A stretch of 64,000 nt of DNA, from positions 13,082,001 through 13,146,000 of the forward strand of contig OZ017795.1 of NCBI GenBank assembly GCA_963969395.1, written 5' to 3'. Shown piece after piece: positions 1 through 10,826 of the stretch. The position numbers were made by a program, and so were the translations under genes. The stretch comes from Pseudoscleropodium purum (lineage: Eukaryota > Streptophyta > Bryopsida > Hypnales > Brachytheciaceae). Below the pieces are notes generated by a model. That model ran no database searches. It was given only the letters and a program-made list of their open reading frames with translations, and was not told the DNA's origin. Position 1 is the stretch's first letter, and each line of letters opens with the position of its first letter.

Positions 1-383
1 TTGAACTAGAATCAATGCAATTTTGGCTTGGTCAAATACTTGACATACTTCTACATTTCACTAGTAGAAAATTTACTTTTTCTGTTGATTTGGTCACGTT
101 GATTTGGTTCACTTTTTTGTTGATTTTTATTCAAATCAACAGAAAAGTGAAACAAATCAACATGACCAAATCAACAGTGTTTGTACTAGTGTTTGTACTA
201 GTGTTTGTAATTTTAGAAAAATGTACTCTAGTAACATCAAATCCAACTGTTAGATAGGACAAGAACATGATAAAGTATCTCCACAAATGAAGACAACTTT
301 CATCCAAGAAGTAGTGAGAAAAAAACAAAAATCTAAATTTGTTCATTGTCCAAAAATTGGATGTTGGAGTACATAAGGATTAA
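1..383 (+). mobile_element. TTAA-flanked element, family C, right part (cut by the window start)
   Basis: Collinear with 3682-3910 (family C). The right end is a degenerate AAGGATTAAA near 380. It carries a CACTA-like foldback inserted at 59-203 that the other copy lacks. No transposase is visible. Confidence 0.55.
59..203 (+). mobile_element. CACTA-like foldback MITE, 145 bp, with 3-bp target duplication
   Basis: Begins CACTAGTAGAAA and ends TTTGTACTAGTG, so the ends are inverted repeats starting CACTA. Most of the interior is a hairpin with arms of about 46 bp (81-126 and 131-178). It is flanked by TTT at 56-58 and 204-206. The homologous site near 3,730 reads CATTTGTAATTTT, an empty site with a single TTT. 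A CACTA start and a 3-bp duplication are the marks of the CACTA (En/Spm) superfamily. A 12-bp unit at the right end is duplicated. Confidence 0.8.
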
Positions 384-460
384 AGGCCAAAAATATCATA
401 AAAATTTACATGACATGTAAAATAAATATTCTATTTGTAAATGGATTACCAAAAACTATA

Positions 461-1098
461 TTACCTATTAAATGTCACGAGCCTTTTTTGAGCTTCCTAG
501 AATTTGTTCTACTTTTATAAAAAAAATCAATATTTTGATAAGTTTTTTCAATTTTATTGAATTGTAATTGTAAAAATTCCAACTAGATATAAATAAAATA
601 AAATTCAACGATATCATTTTATAAATTGAAAGATGAAAATGTTCAATCATGAAGGTATTAAAACTATGAAAGTAATTTGAACTCTTTCAATCTTCTTTTC
701 ACTTATCAAACCTAAAAAATTGGCCACCAAAAAAATATAAGATTAAAGGGCACAATATACATAACCCCAACCAATTTATAGCTTTTCAAAATCTACAAAC
801 TCTACAATTTTTTTTAATAAATTTCTAATGTGATTTTTTCACCTAGATTTAGTGTATTTGAAGCTTATCTTCAAGAGCCATCAAGGCACTAGAAAATCAA
901 GATTTGCATTGAACACCCTTGCACAAAATAATGAATAGAAAAATCATAATCATTCATTTCCAAAATCAGAATTTTGATGCTAAAATTAGATTTCAAATAG
1001 AATATATTTAAACTAGAATTAGTAATTTGATTAGATTTTATTTAACTTCAAAGTATTATTGACACCAGAATTTGGTGCCTCGAGCATTTAGGGATTAA
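461..1098 (+). mobile_element. TTAA-flanked element, family A, copy 1
   Basis: Matches 15321-15987 along its length. The right end reads GAGCATTTAGGGATTAA; the left end is degenerate (TTACCTATTAAATG). No ORF is conserved between the copies, so it is non-autonomous. Confidence 0.65.
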
Positions 1099-1126
1099 TG
1101 TTGCTAAGAAAACGTACTTCATGGCT

Positions 1127-2078
1127 TTAACACTAAAGGATTTTGACTATATTTTCACCAAAACTACTTCCAAACTGCCATTTCTAGTACATGTACCAAA
1201 TTTTAGAAAAAAAATTATTTTGGACACATGTAATCGTAGGATCTTGTAGTTAGCTTGTTTGAGAACATGTGAAAATTTTCTCAGAAATTTCCACCATGTA
1301 GATTGCAAGATATTAGTATTTGAAGTGACAAATTTCCTTTTTCTGGCCTTACGAAAATCTAGGTAGTTGCACTTTAGAAGGTCACATTTGTATGAAAAAA
1401 TGTTCAAAATGGTGGTTACTCTTAGAATTCATTTTTCAAGTCAAGTTGGCTAGATGCTTGAAAAATTTCAGATCATTTGGAATCATACAACATATAGGAA
1501 AAAAATAGTAAATAGAAAGGAGTAGAGAATGATTCAAAATAATAAATTGTCAACAATTTATTTTTGGAATTGAAAAATGCCAATTCCAATGGTTGTAATG
1601 TTGTATTCAAAAATCTACACCCAATGCTTTAATTTTTTTCCCAAAAACATTGAAAATTGAGTTAAATAAACAACTTCAAAGTTTGTCTTATACTAGAGAT
1701 TCAATATCAACCCACGAACTTCCACAGACTAAAAGTCTTCTTAATTTTTGATTCATTGATCAAATTGGAATGATTAAAAGCTTTTCAAGTATATATAAAT
1801 CTAAAAAAATAATTTCAAATTTTAATTTTTTAATAAAATGATTTTAAAATAAGCTTTTTTGGTGCCCAGGTTGTCCGTCAAGCAATGAAGAATATATATC
1901 ATATTATAAATTTTTTACCATTTAGTTAAAAGTTATGAAAATTATTGGACCTTAAAGCTATTCCTTATGCACACATTGTGTTAAAATTTCAAAGAAAATA
2001 AATAAAAAATGCATTTGTAGTGAGCTGCCCAAAATTTCTATATTGCCAAAAAATGCAATTTGGGCATTTAGGGGTTAA
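1127..2078 (+). mobile_element. TTAA-flanked element, family B, copy 1
   Basis: Left end TTAACACTAAAGG, right end TTGGGCATTTAGGGGTTAA. The interior matches the reverse complement of 16309-17247, for example GCCATTTCTAGTACATGTACC near 1178. It lies only 28 bp from the family A copy. Confidence 0.7.
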
Positions 2079-2089
2079 AGATTATCCAG

Positions 2090-3330
2090 TACTAATTCAA
2101 AGGTCAAGGTAAACTGCCCCCCTCGCTCATCCCCCAAAGTCATTCTAGGGTGTGCATATAAAAACCAAACACCCCATATTTTGTACCTAATTAATTTATC
2201 TTCTACACCTCTTCTAGCTAATTTGGGGCCTCTAAAAGCAAATATGAATCCAAAGTTTGCAAATTTTATCATTTGTGGCAAATAAAAAAATTTCAGTGTT
2301 TTCCCTCAAATACGAGCAAGGGAATCAGATCACCCCAATCAATTCAAAGTGGTATGACTTTGATAAAATTACTAAGTGTCACGTGTACTAGTAGGACAAA
2401 TCATGCTAAGAGGATTGATCCTTCTATTGCCCCATGTTTTACCCTTGTAGAAAACCCTCAAATTTTTAATTTGACTCATATGATAAAATTTGTAAAATTA
2501 TAAATTCATATTTGCAATTGGAGACCCCAAATATAGGAGGAGGCTCTGAAATTGTGCAAGCATTAAGAATCACTCCTAAAAATGGTGCAAAAACAATGCA
2601 GATGGTTTCTTGAGAAGGAGTAGATTTTGAGAGGTGATTAATATTGATCCTAAGTGTATGATTTCAAGACCATTTGTAGTCATCATGGGCTGCAAACATG
2701 TGTGGTTTGTGACTCATGAAAACATTATTAAAGAGTCCAAGTGAAAATATAGATGATGGCATTAATATTAAATAAAATATAAGAGGTCATAAATGAAATT
2801 GCACTACAAGGCTATGTCGTCACACCTTCATAAATAGCATGAAGTAGCATGTACAATGTTCCATATTTGGCACTCTTTGGGAGCTTCCAAGAACTTCCAT
2901 GAACATGATTTGCTTTTTGTTCATCATTTTCTGGACTCACTTGTTGCATTCACAAGGACATTAGAGTTGATTATTGTTGCATCCTATGTGCAGCAAAAGC
3001 ACTCTCTGCACTTTTTCCTTTGGAAAATCGTAGTTATTTGTCATGACTTTGAAAATTACCAAAGAAAAAGAGACTTTGAGCTATTTTCTATTTCTCTATC
3101 CATAGAAAAAAAATTCAAAATGATTGGACAAACTAGTGCATCGGTACATTTTTTTTTCTTTCCTTAAGTGAGCAATTACTAAGCCTCTTACCTTAGACGT
3201 GGGACGTGATGAAATACAAAATTTAAGTAGCACAAAGTAGGGGGCAATTTTTGACATTTACCCTCTAGCAGGGCAATAGAGAGGTCAATCCTCCTTGGCT
3301 GACAAGTTAGAGCAGAAGTGAATATCAATA
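2090..3330. other. Gene-free AT-rich interval
   Basis: Several ORFs of 60-103 codons, none protein-like. No repeat ends were found inside. It separates the family B and family C TTAA-flanked elements. Confidence 0.5.
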
Positions 3331-3332
3331 CA

Positions 3333-3910
3333 TTAATCCCTAAACGTCTGGATCCATTTCCAAATTTGACGATTTGGAAAAAACTGTTATAAAGTATTAT
3401 TTGGAAGAATATTTTGGAATTGGTGTACAAATGAAAGTTGTAGATTTTGAATATTAGATTCTATCTATATGGATAGATTCACTAGTGCTATCACCAATAT
3501 TTTTCTATAAATTTTGAAAGTGGAATTTCAAATTTCCTTCTAAATTCAATGAGAAGCAAACTATTATCATTTTTTGAGTAAAACTTGTTGGAACAAATTT
3601 GAAATGAAGTTATTTTGATATGGTGATTTTTTTGAAGTTTTTGTGTTCATTACATCTAGGACCTCATTTTTACTCATCTGGTTTCGAACTAGAGTGAATG
3701 CAATTTGACCACTTGACATACTTCCGCATTTGTAATTTTAGAAAAATTGATATTCTAGTAACACCAAATCCAACCATTAGACAAGACAAGAACTTAATAG
3801 AGTATCACCAAAAATTAGGATGACTTTCACCCAAGCAGGAATGAGACAGAAACAAGAACTTCAATCTGTTCATCGTCCAAAAAATGGACATCGGAGCGCT
3901 CTCAGGTTAA
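3333..3910 (+). mobile_element. TTAA-flanked element, family C, copy 2
   Basis: Left end TTAATCCCTAAACG, right end CTCAGGTTAA. Its right half is collinear with 1-383 but lacks the CACTA-like insert. No ORF worth calling. Confidence 0.6.
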
Positions 3911-4689
3911 ATAACCTTCACGCAATGTTAAAAAAAGTAAAAGCACGTGCAACAGTGGAGCACAACCAACCAACCAATCCGGTGCCCGCGATGACACCAT
4001 GACAAACCTAAACACCAGTGAGATTTGAAATCCTTCCCAGTGGACCTCCACTGCATGAGAAAAACATTGTGCCACGTTTGGAGAGGGAACGGAGATTAGA
4101 TATCCTTGAATCAAGGTCTGTACTACAGTATGACATCATCCCGTTCCTTCCCTGAGCCCCACCCGCCCGGCAGGGGTTGAATTTTCCTGTCCCACTGGAG
4201 TTGTAGGAAAACTTGAGTAGTATGGAACTAGTTTGTGATATTTCAAAGAACTGCACTCCATGGGACTGACTGATTTCATCAGAAGAGTTTTGGGGGTTCC
4301 AGAAGCCTGTTTCGGACCTGTTCCCCCGCAGCTGTTCCCTGCAGAGAGGGGAATGGTCCGCTGTCAGAATTTTCTTTTTCATAATTAAAAAAAAAAAAAG
4401 GTCTCCAAATGCAAAAGAAATTATTAAAAAAAATTGGTCAATGACATGGCAGGGTTTTGGCCACATTAGACCGCTGTGCCGAACCTATTCTTTGCGTTCG
4501 TAGACTGTGATAACTCACAGGCATCCAGAAGCCCCAAAAATCTTCTAATGTGTTGAAGGAGCTATTAAAGTTTAGTAAGTCCTCCATGTAAAGGAGTAAC
4601 TTGTAAGAGTAACATGTAAAGGAGGTCATGTGGTGACCGCATGGATCAAGAGGACCTAAAAACACAAGTGGTGTTTCATTAGTTATTGT

Positions 4690-5235
4690 AGTATAATATT
4701 GGAGGCATCTTTTGAGTGGATAGGGATAGTGAGGTATCCACTATCCACCTATAAGTGACTCCATTTTTGGGCTCATTTTTGGGTTTTAAAGATTTTAAAA
4801 TTTTCATTTGCAAACCTCCCTTCCCTTCCCCCTTCTTGTAATTTTCAAAATTCAACATAGTGACAATCAATATGGGATAATTCCTTTGTATTTGTATCTA
4901 GTACTATATTTGTATTCGATATCCATATCTAGTATCCATATCTATATTTAATATTCATCTCATATCCATATCCATTATTGTATTTGTATCCGTATCTAGT
5001 ATTGTATACATATCCGGTATTCATTTCGTTTATTATATTTGGATGGCTTAGATTAAATCTCACAATATCAAGGGCTTGTGATTTTTTGAGAAATCAATGG
5101 CAATTTCAAAGGTAAGCTTTTTTTCTTAAAAGAAATCAATGGCTTATAAATTTTTTGAGAGAGGGGTGGGGGTAGGGGACAACTAATGCAAACCAGGGGG
5201 AGCCATCTTTTGAGTGGATAGTATGTCATATGGGC
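4690..5235 (+). repeat. Dispersed repeat with variable TATCC/ATATT core, copy 1
   Basis: CATCTTTTGAGTGGATAG occurs at both edges. The core (about 4,890-5,040) is a loose array of TATCCATATCTAGTAT-like units, followed by GAGAAATCAATGGC and GAGAGGGGTGGGG. Related copies are at 7,860-8,185 and, inverted, at 59,110-59,610. Confidence 0.6.
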
Positions 5236-5527
5236 CTACTAATTTTTTCAGGATAGCCTTAGAGGTTAGAACAATAAGAGAGCAACCATGTTACTTATCA
5301 AATGTGTATAATTTTTTAGTAAAAGGAGAAATGGATTGTAAATTGTGAAAGGATTTTCTTGTATTTAGCCTTGCAATGAAGGAAGACATAATTGAATAAT
5401 CCACGTTGTGGTTTCTATCAACATTAACTTAGGGGTTTAGTTATATTAAACCATATTAAACAATGTAACAAATGTTTTTTGGCCGATGAATGATAAAAGA
5501 TCTCTCCATGCAAAATAGAAATGTAAC

Positions 5528-5825
5528 TATTCATCTTCCAAATTTAGTGGGAAAAAGGAAGGTCTTCTACAATAGCTTGACTTCCAATGAGTGCTTTTGT
5601 ATTATTTTAATTCAAAAATTCAAAAATGTCAAAACTATTGATTTCCACAAAAAAAACTAATCTATCGTTTGAGGGTTAACCCTTGAATGCTAGATTGGTC
5701 ATAGTGGAAATCATTTGTTTTGGTATGGTGTATATTTTTGAATTAAAATAATACGAAAGCATTCATTGGAAGTCAAGCTATTGTAGGAGACCTTCCCTTT
5801 TTCCACTAAATTTGGAAGATGAGTA
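5528..5825 (+). repeat. Long palindrome centred on TTAA (arms about 140 bp)
   Basis: The arm 5528-5686 is the inverted copy of 5691-5825 at high identity, from CTATTCATCTTCCAAATTTAG on one side to its complement on the other, meeting at GGGTTAACCC (TTAA at 5687-5690). A partial relative lies at 29,470-29,525 (GACCTCCAATGAGTGCTTTTG). The RNA would form a long hairpin. Confidence 0.8.
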
Positions 5826-5829
5826 GTTG

Positions 5830-6240
5830 CACTTCTATCTTGCATGAGGAAATTCTTTGTCATTCATCAGCCGAAAAATGTCCACCGCATTGTTTAATAT
5901 GGGTTAATGAACGAATCATTCCCATTTCTGAAAGTCAAGGAACACTGCACAAGGAGTCAAGGAACTACAGATTTCTACAGCATAGTACATGGCTACAAGG
6001 CAGGTTCATTTTGGACGTAGACATCCTTTTACCACCAAATGCTACCAAAGTATTCTGTACCAATATGGAAGGAATTGTACTTGATTGGTTTGGAGCCAAG
6101 ATGGATGCTGCAAGTCTTTGGAGCTGCCCCTTTAATTTGCATCTCTGTAGGAGCTTTTTCTTTTTTTCTTTTCTTTCTTTCTTTTTAATCAATCAAGAGC
6201 ACCACAGCTGCATTCTCTCCTTTATCAAATGATCTCCCTG
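5830..6240 (+). other. GC-richer open frame beside the palindrome, unassigned
   Basis: An open frame (5819-6232, 137 codons) starts in the right arm of the palindrome. Codons 10-100 are more protein-like than the surroundings (CLIWVNERIIPIS, GRFILDVDILLPPNATK), and a T-rich tail follows. No family is recognised. It may be a captured gene fragment. Confidence 0.25.
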
Positions 6241-6793
6241 GAATTGAAAGACAATAATAATCCTAATGGTGAGATTGTTCTAGCAAGCAAATGAAAACCC
6301 TGTCAAATCCTTTTTTTAAATTTAAATTGAGGAAATTGCACTAAAAAATGAATCCTATGTGCAAGTTATTTTTTGAAGAAGATGTTTAGATTGCTTGAAA
6401 ATTCAAGATTGTCCATAACTTTCTCATCACTAGTCCAAATGGAATGAGTCAAATCTTTTCATGTAGACAAAAAATGCTTTTTTTGTGAAACAAAATTTTG
6501 GAGATTTTATTTTGACTTTTTTGTGATTCTTTTTTGTATAGCCCAACAATTTTATTTTTTGTCGGATATTGTGGCATAATTTTTTGTTTCTATGGTATTT
6601 ATTCATGTAACAATTATATTCCCTTAAAGGTGTTGTAGTTTCCTATCTTCAAATTGAAAAAAAAAAACTAACAAAAATTGAGATTATAGGAACTTACTTG
6701 AAATCCATTTTGTCTCCAAAGGGGACAATGGGACTCTAGGGACTAAAACATTTTGAGGGTAAATAATATAAATTGTTTGATTACTCATGATGC

Positions 6794-7605
6794 TTAACCC
6801 CTAAATGCCCAAGTAACCATATATAGTCAATCTGAAATTTTAGGCTCATTTTGAGATGGGCAATTAAATTCATTTGACTGATTTTAAAAAAATTGAGACA
6901 ATTTTTAGGGTTAACTATTGAAAATTATAATTTTTCACTGAAAAAAGTACATACTTGATCAATAAGAGGTCTCTAAAGCCATATATGTCCATTAGTGGAA
7001 GAGTAAAACTTGCTAATTTTACTTCATTTTCCACCTTTGAGCAATTTCACTTGATTTGAGATCTAAAAACTTTTACTTACTCATTTGCTTTGAAAATGGT
7101 CCCAATGGAAAGAATAAAGTGTTTTCATGATTTTCACCTTTAAAAAATTTAAAAAGAAAGTGTTAATTTGTGATTATTTGTGATTTATATTTATAAAAAA
7201 GAATTGCATCTCAACAATTGCAAGGTGGATTGTGTAATGAGTTTAATAGCTTTTTGAGTGAAATCAATTTTTTTGAAAGTGCATTTTAGTATACTAACAC
7301 AATTTGTAGTTGTTCACGTCACCTCCAATTCCCAAAAAACATTTATGTGCAAATTTCTGAAACATTGTGGAGAGGGGCAACATACTAAAAATAGAAAATG
7401 TACATTTCTCTTCTTATAATCTCACAACTCTTATGCAAATTTTGCACTCAAAATTGGTGTGTATACTAATAAGCAAGCTCTTCAAACATCCATATGGTTT
7501 GATTTTGAAAAAAAATCAATTTGCTTCATTGGAGTTACCTATAAGCCCATGCTCTTTTTTCATAGTCAAAACACACTTGAAAAGGCTTGGGCATTTAGTG
7601 GTTAA
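6794..7605 (+). mobile_element. TTAA-flanked element, family D, copy 1 (812 bp)
   Basis: The ends are clear inverted repeats: TTAACCCCTAAATGCCCAAG on the left and CTTGGGCATTTAGTGGTTAA on the right. The interior matches 17782-18484. TTAA at each outer border would be the target duplication, as in piggyBac. No transposase ORF. Confidence 0.8.
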
Positions 7606-7859
7606 ACACATGACAAAAAAATGAAAGTAAAAATAATAATTGTTAAATTATTAAGTCACATGGAAATGGAAAAGGCAATTATTGCCTCTTTTGAATTCAT
7701 TGTCATTGTCATTACGAGAAACTATGAATTTCTAAGAAATCTATACATGAAAAATTGATGCGGTACATGTGTCATTCAAGCATTGGTGGTTAAACTTTTT
7801 CAAAAAATCTAAAAGAAATACACTTGTCACTTTGTCATTGGTTTAAAAAATGAGATGGG

Positions 7860-8185
7860 TGCTTGTGACTAATATCCCCCCACCCCATATTTGTATTTGT
7901 GTGACACAACTTAGCTTACAAATTAAATGATATGGGATATTTGAAATTTGTTTTTCGTATCTATATTTTCCTTTTTATATTTCTATTTCCACATTCCATA
8001 CTTATAATTTGTATTTGTATTTTGATATCTATATTCCATATTTGTTTTTGGTATTTCATAGCATCAATAACCAATGGTGATGGTTGACTTTTTTAATTGT
8101 AGATCAATGACATTGGAGAGGGGTGGGAATTTTAACCAAATCAATGGCTTTGGATTTTTTTCAAAGTGGGTTTGGGGGAAGAGAA
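7860..8185 (+). repeat. Dispersed repeat with variable TATTTG/TATCT core, copy 2
   Basis: Same order of parts as 4690-5235: a TATTTGTAT-type array (7,925-8,050), AAATCAATGGCTT, a T-run and GGGTTTGGGGG. It is more diverged than the other copies. Confidence 0.45.
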
Positions 8186-8189
8186 ATTG

Positions 8190-9240
8190 AAACATGAAGA
8201 TGTGTTCACCTCTTTTCGCCTCATTGTCATTGTCATTGTTGAGTTACATAGAAAAGTGGAAAGGCCTTTGTAAAAAACATTGGGAATGCAATGTAGAAGT
8301 CCTCGTTAGGAAATTGGTGATTGTTGAGCAAAGTGGCATGGACACTAAGGGCATTGGTGAAGGTGAAAGAAGAATTTGTGGAAGTGAATAAGAATCAAAA
8401 GTGGATGGAGGGAGAAGAACATGCAAACTTTTGCAAGGTCTCCATTGAAGAGGCTTAAATGTCCTCTTATTGTGTCTTTCAAGTCAAGACCGTGGGGTTT
8501 CTAACATGAACAACAATGAGAAAAATAGGAGCAAAGGTAGGGAAAGAATGTTGCTTACAAAAAATAAGATGATGAAAGAAATAATATTTATTTTTGAAGA
8601 TGATGAGGAATTGTGGGGATGATGACCTTGGGAAGTGGGGTGCAAGTGAAAGGAGATTTTGATTATGCACCAAAGTAAATGAAACTTGATACTCCAATTT
8701 CACTCTAAACACTTTGAGCCAATGTCGGTGTTGAAATAGTTTTTGCATTGTACATTTGAAAAAATGAATATGAGGGCTATTGCTCTTTATAGAGTCTAAA
8801 AGTTTGATGAAGCCAATGAGGGAAAAATACCTTCAAAGCCATAGAGGGAAAAGTGCTTTGGTAAGTTATTTTCTTCTTCTATAGTACTAAAAATTGAATG
8901 TTCTTTCTTCTTATTCAACCTTCTTGACCCCCAAATCTGCAATAAAGCAAATACATTCTTTATTTCAACTAAACATTTGGAGTGAAAAGTGTTGGATTTG
9001 GATTGAAGTGCTTTGCAATGAAAAGTGCTCCAAATTTGTGAATTCCAATTTTAAACATTTGGAGTAAAAAGTGCTTTGAAAATTGTGGAATGCCAACTCC
9101 TCTTTATTTTTAATATATTTAGGTAACTTTGAAGCCATTTATTTTCATTGTCCAATGTCCAAATTTTCATTTTTTTTCAACCTTTCCAAAGTACTTGGGA
9201 TGCGCCTCTAATGATAAAAAAATAAATAAAGTTCTAATTA
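8190..9240. other. Gene-free AT-rich interval before the VSR promoter
   Basis: Only low-complexity ORFs. A short direct repeat (GTGCTTTG with AAACATTTGGAGT) recurs near 8,970-9,080. Nothing else is seen. Confidence 0.4.
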
Positions 9241-9690
9241 TAAACCAATAAAGAGTTAGAATTTTATTTGGAGGCCAGCAGTTGGCGGGGACGACTGGGA
9301 ATGCTCTTGGGACGCTCTAACGACGGCGCCAAATATCTTTTCACTTTCCAGTATCCACAACGCGACCAAAATAAGAGCCAAAAGGTGACGACAAGCGGGC
9401 ACCCAATCCCGCTCTTCGTCTCTCTCAGTCCCATAACCGCGGACTAGACGGATTCGCTACAGACGCAACAAAAATGGCTTGCCGGAGCACTAAATCCGGA
9501 ACAGACATTTGCCTAGCAAGACTCTCTACTGAATCCGTATCGGGACGATAGCTGGCGGGCCACCCCTGGCGTTGCAATTTCCAAAAATTCGCGTCGTCAC
9601 CGGAGAATTAAAAAGTGCCATGAAACAGCAGCTCTTTCCTCGCACGCTATCCTCTCATTTCGGGATCTGTCTCGCCATCTTTGACGCAAT
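9240..9690 (+). promoter_or_regulatory. GC-richer upstream region of the VSR gene
   Basis: Composition changes sharply at about 9,260, from AT-rich repeat DNA to mixed sequence with several CGs (gacggcgcc, ccgcgg). This is consistent with the proximal promoter of the VSR gene. No clear TATA box could be assigned, and the transcription start is unknown because the tandem repeat follows directly. Confidence 0.4.
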
Positions 9691-10826
9691 TTCTTGTTTC
9701 CCTTTACATAATGATGAGGACGTAGACTGCCTGGAGATCTTTGAAGAGACTGTGTTTTGGTTGCATGATTTTCTGATTGTTGCTACCATATTTGGAGCTT
9801 CAGAAATTAAATTCTCGATTGCTTTCCTTTACGTATCGAGGACTTGGAGTGGTTTGACGAGACTTGCGTGAGGGAGGAGAGAGATTGGAGCGGCGATCAG
9901 ACTGTTTTTTTATTTTCTTGATTTTTCTGATTGTTGCGGTCGTCGTTGTCGCAAATTTAAATTCTTTGTTTCCTTTACGTACCGAGGACTTGGAGCAGTT
10001 TTGACGAGGTCTGGAGGAGAGATTGGAGCGGCGATCAGACTGTTTTTTTTAGCTTGATTTTCTGATTGTTGCGGTCGTCTTTGGAGCTTCAAAAAATAAA
10101 AATTTCGCTTTCCTTGACGTATCGAGGAATTGGAGCAGTTGATGAGGTTTGCTTTCGGGAGGAGAGAGATAGGAGCGGTGATCAGACTCTGTTTTTTAGC
10201 TTGATTTTTCTGATTGTTGAGGCCATCTTTGGCGCATCAAATATTAAAGTCTCGCTTTCGTGTATATTTGGAGGACGTAGAGCAGTTTGGACGAGCTTTG
10301 ATCGAGGGAGGCGAGATTGGAGCGGCAGGTGGCCGGACTCTACTTTTTTTGATTGAATTTTATAGTGTTGACGCTGTCGTCGACGCAACTTTTGCATCAA
10401 AGAATAATTCTCTGCTTTATCGATGACCTGGAGTGGTTTGACGAGGTTTGTTCGAGGGGAGAGAGATTGGAGCGACGATCAGAGTGTTATTTATTTGCTT
10501 GATTTTTTGTGTTGACGCTATCTTTGACGTAAATTCTGCATCAGAAAATAATTCTCTGCTTTATTTACATAGCGAGCACCTGGCGGAAGAGGTTTGCTTG
10601 AGGGAGAAGAGAGACTGGAGCGGTGACAAGGCTATGTTTTTTTGCTTGACTTTCTGATCGGTGACGCCATCTTTGACTCAATTTTTGCATCAAAAAAATA
10701 TTCCTCGCGTGCCTTCACCTATCGACCTCCCGGCGCAGTTTGAAGAGGTTTTGCTTCGGGGATTGGAGCGGTCATGTGGCTATTGTTGGTGGCTTGATTT
10801 CTTGATATTTGAATTGTTTTGAGGCT
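9690..10826 (+). repeat. Degenerate tandem repeat in the VSR promoter/leader, about 8 units of 130-155 bp
   Basis: Units begin near 9690, 9836, 9984, 10120, 10267, 10420, 10571 and 10720. Each carries the same landmarks in order: a GAGGACTTGGAG-like start, TTTGACGAG, GAGAGATTGGAGCGG, GATCAGACT, a T-run, TTGATTTTCTGATTGTTG, then an A-rich stretch. Identity between units is only partial, so the array is old. It runs to within about 20 bp of the VSR start codon and is therefore promoter and/or 5' UTR. Many short ORFs in it come from the repetition and are not genes. Confidence 0.85.

Noticed and set aside
9572..10657. Chain of ORFs of 60-99 codons on both strands upstream of VSR
   Set aside because: They repeat with the tandem unit, drift in frame and match nothing; the repetition explains them.
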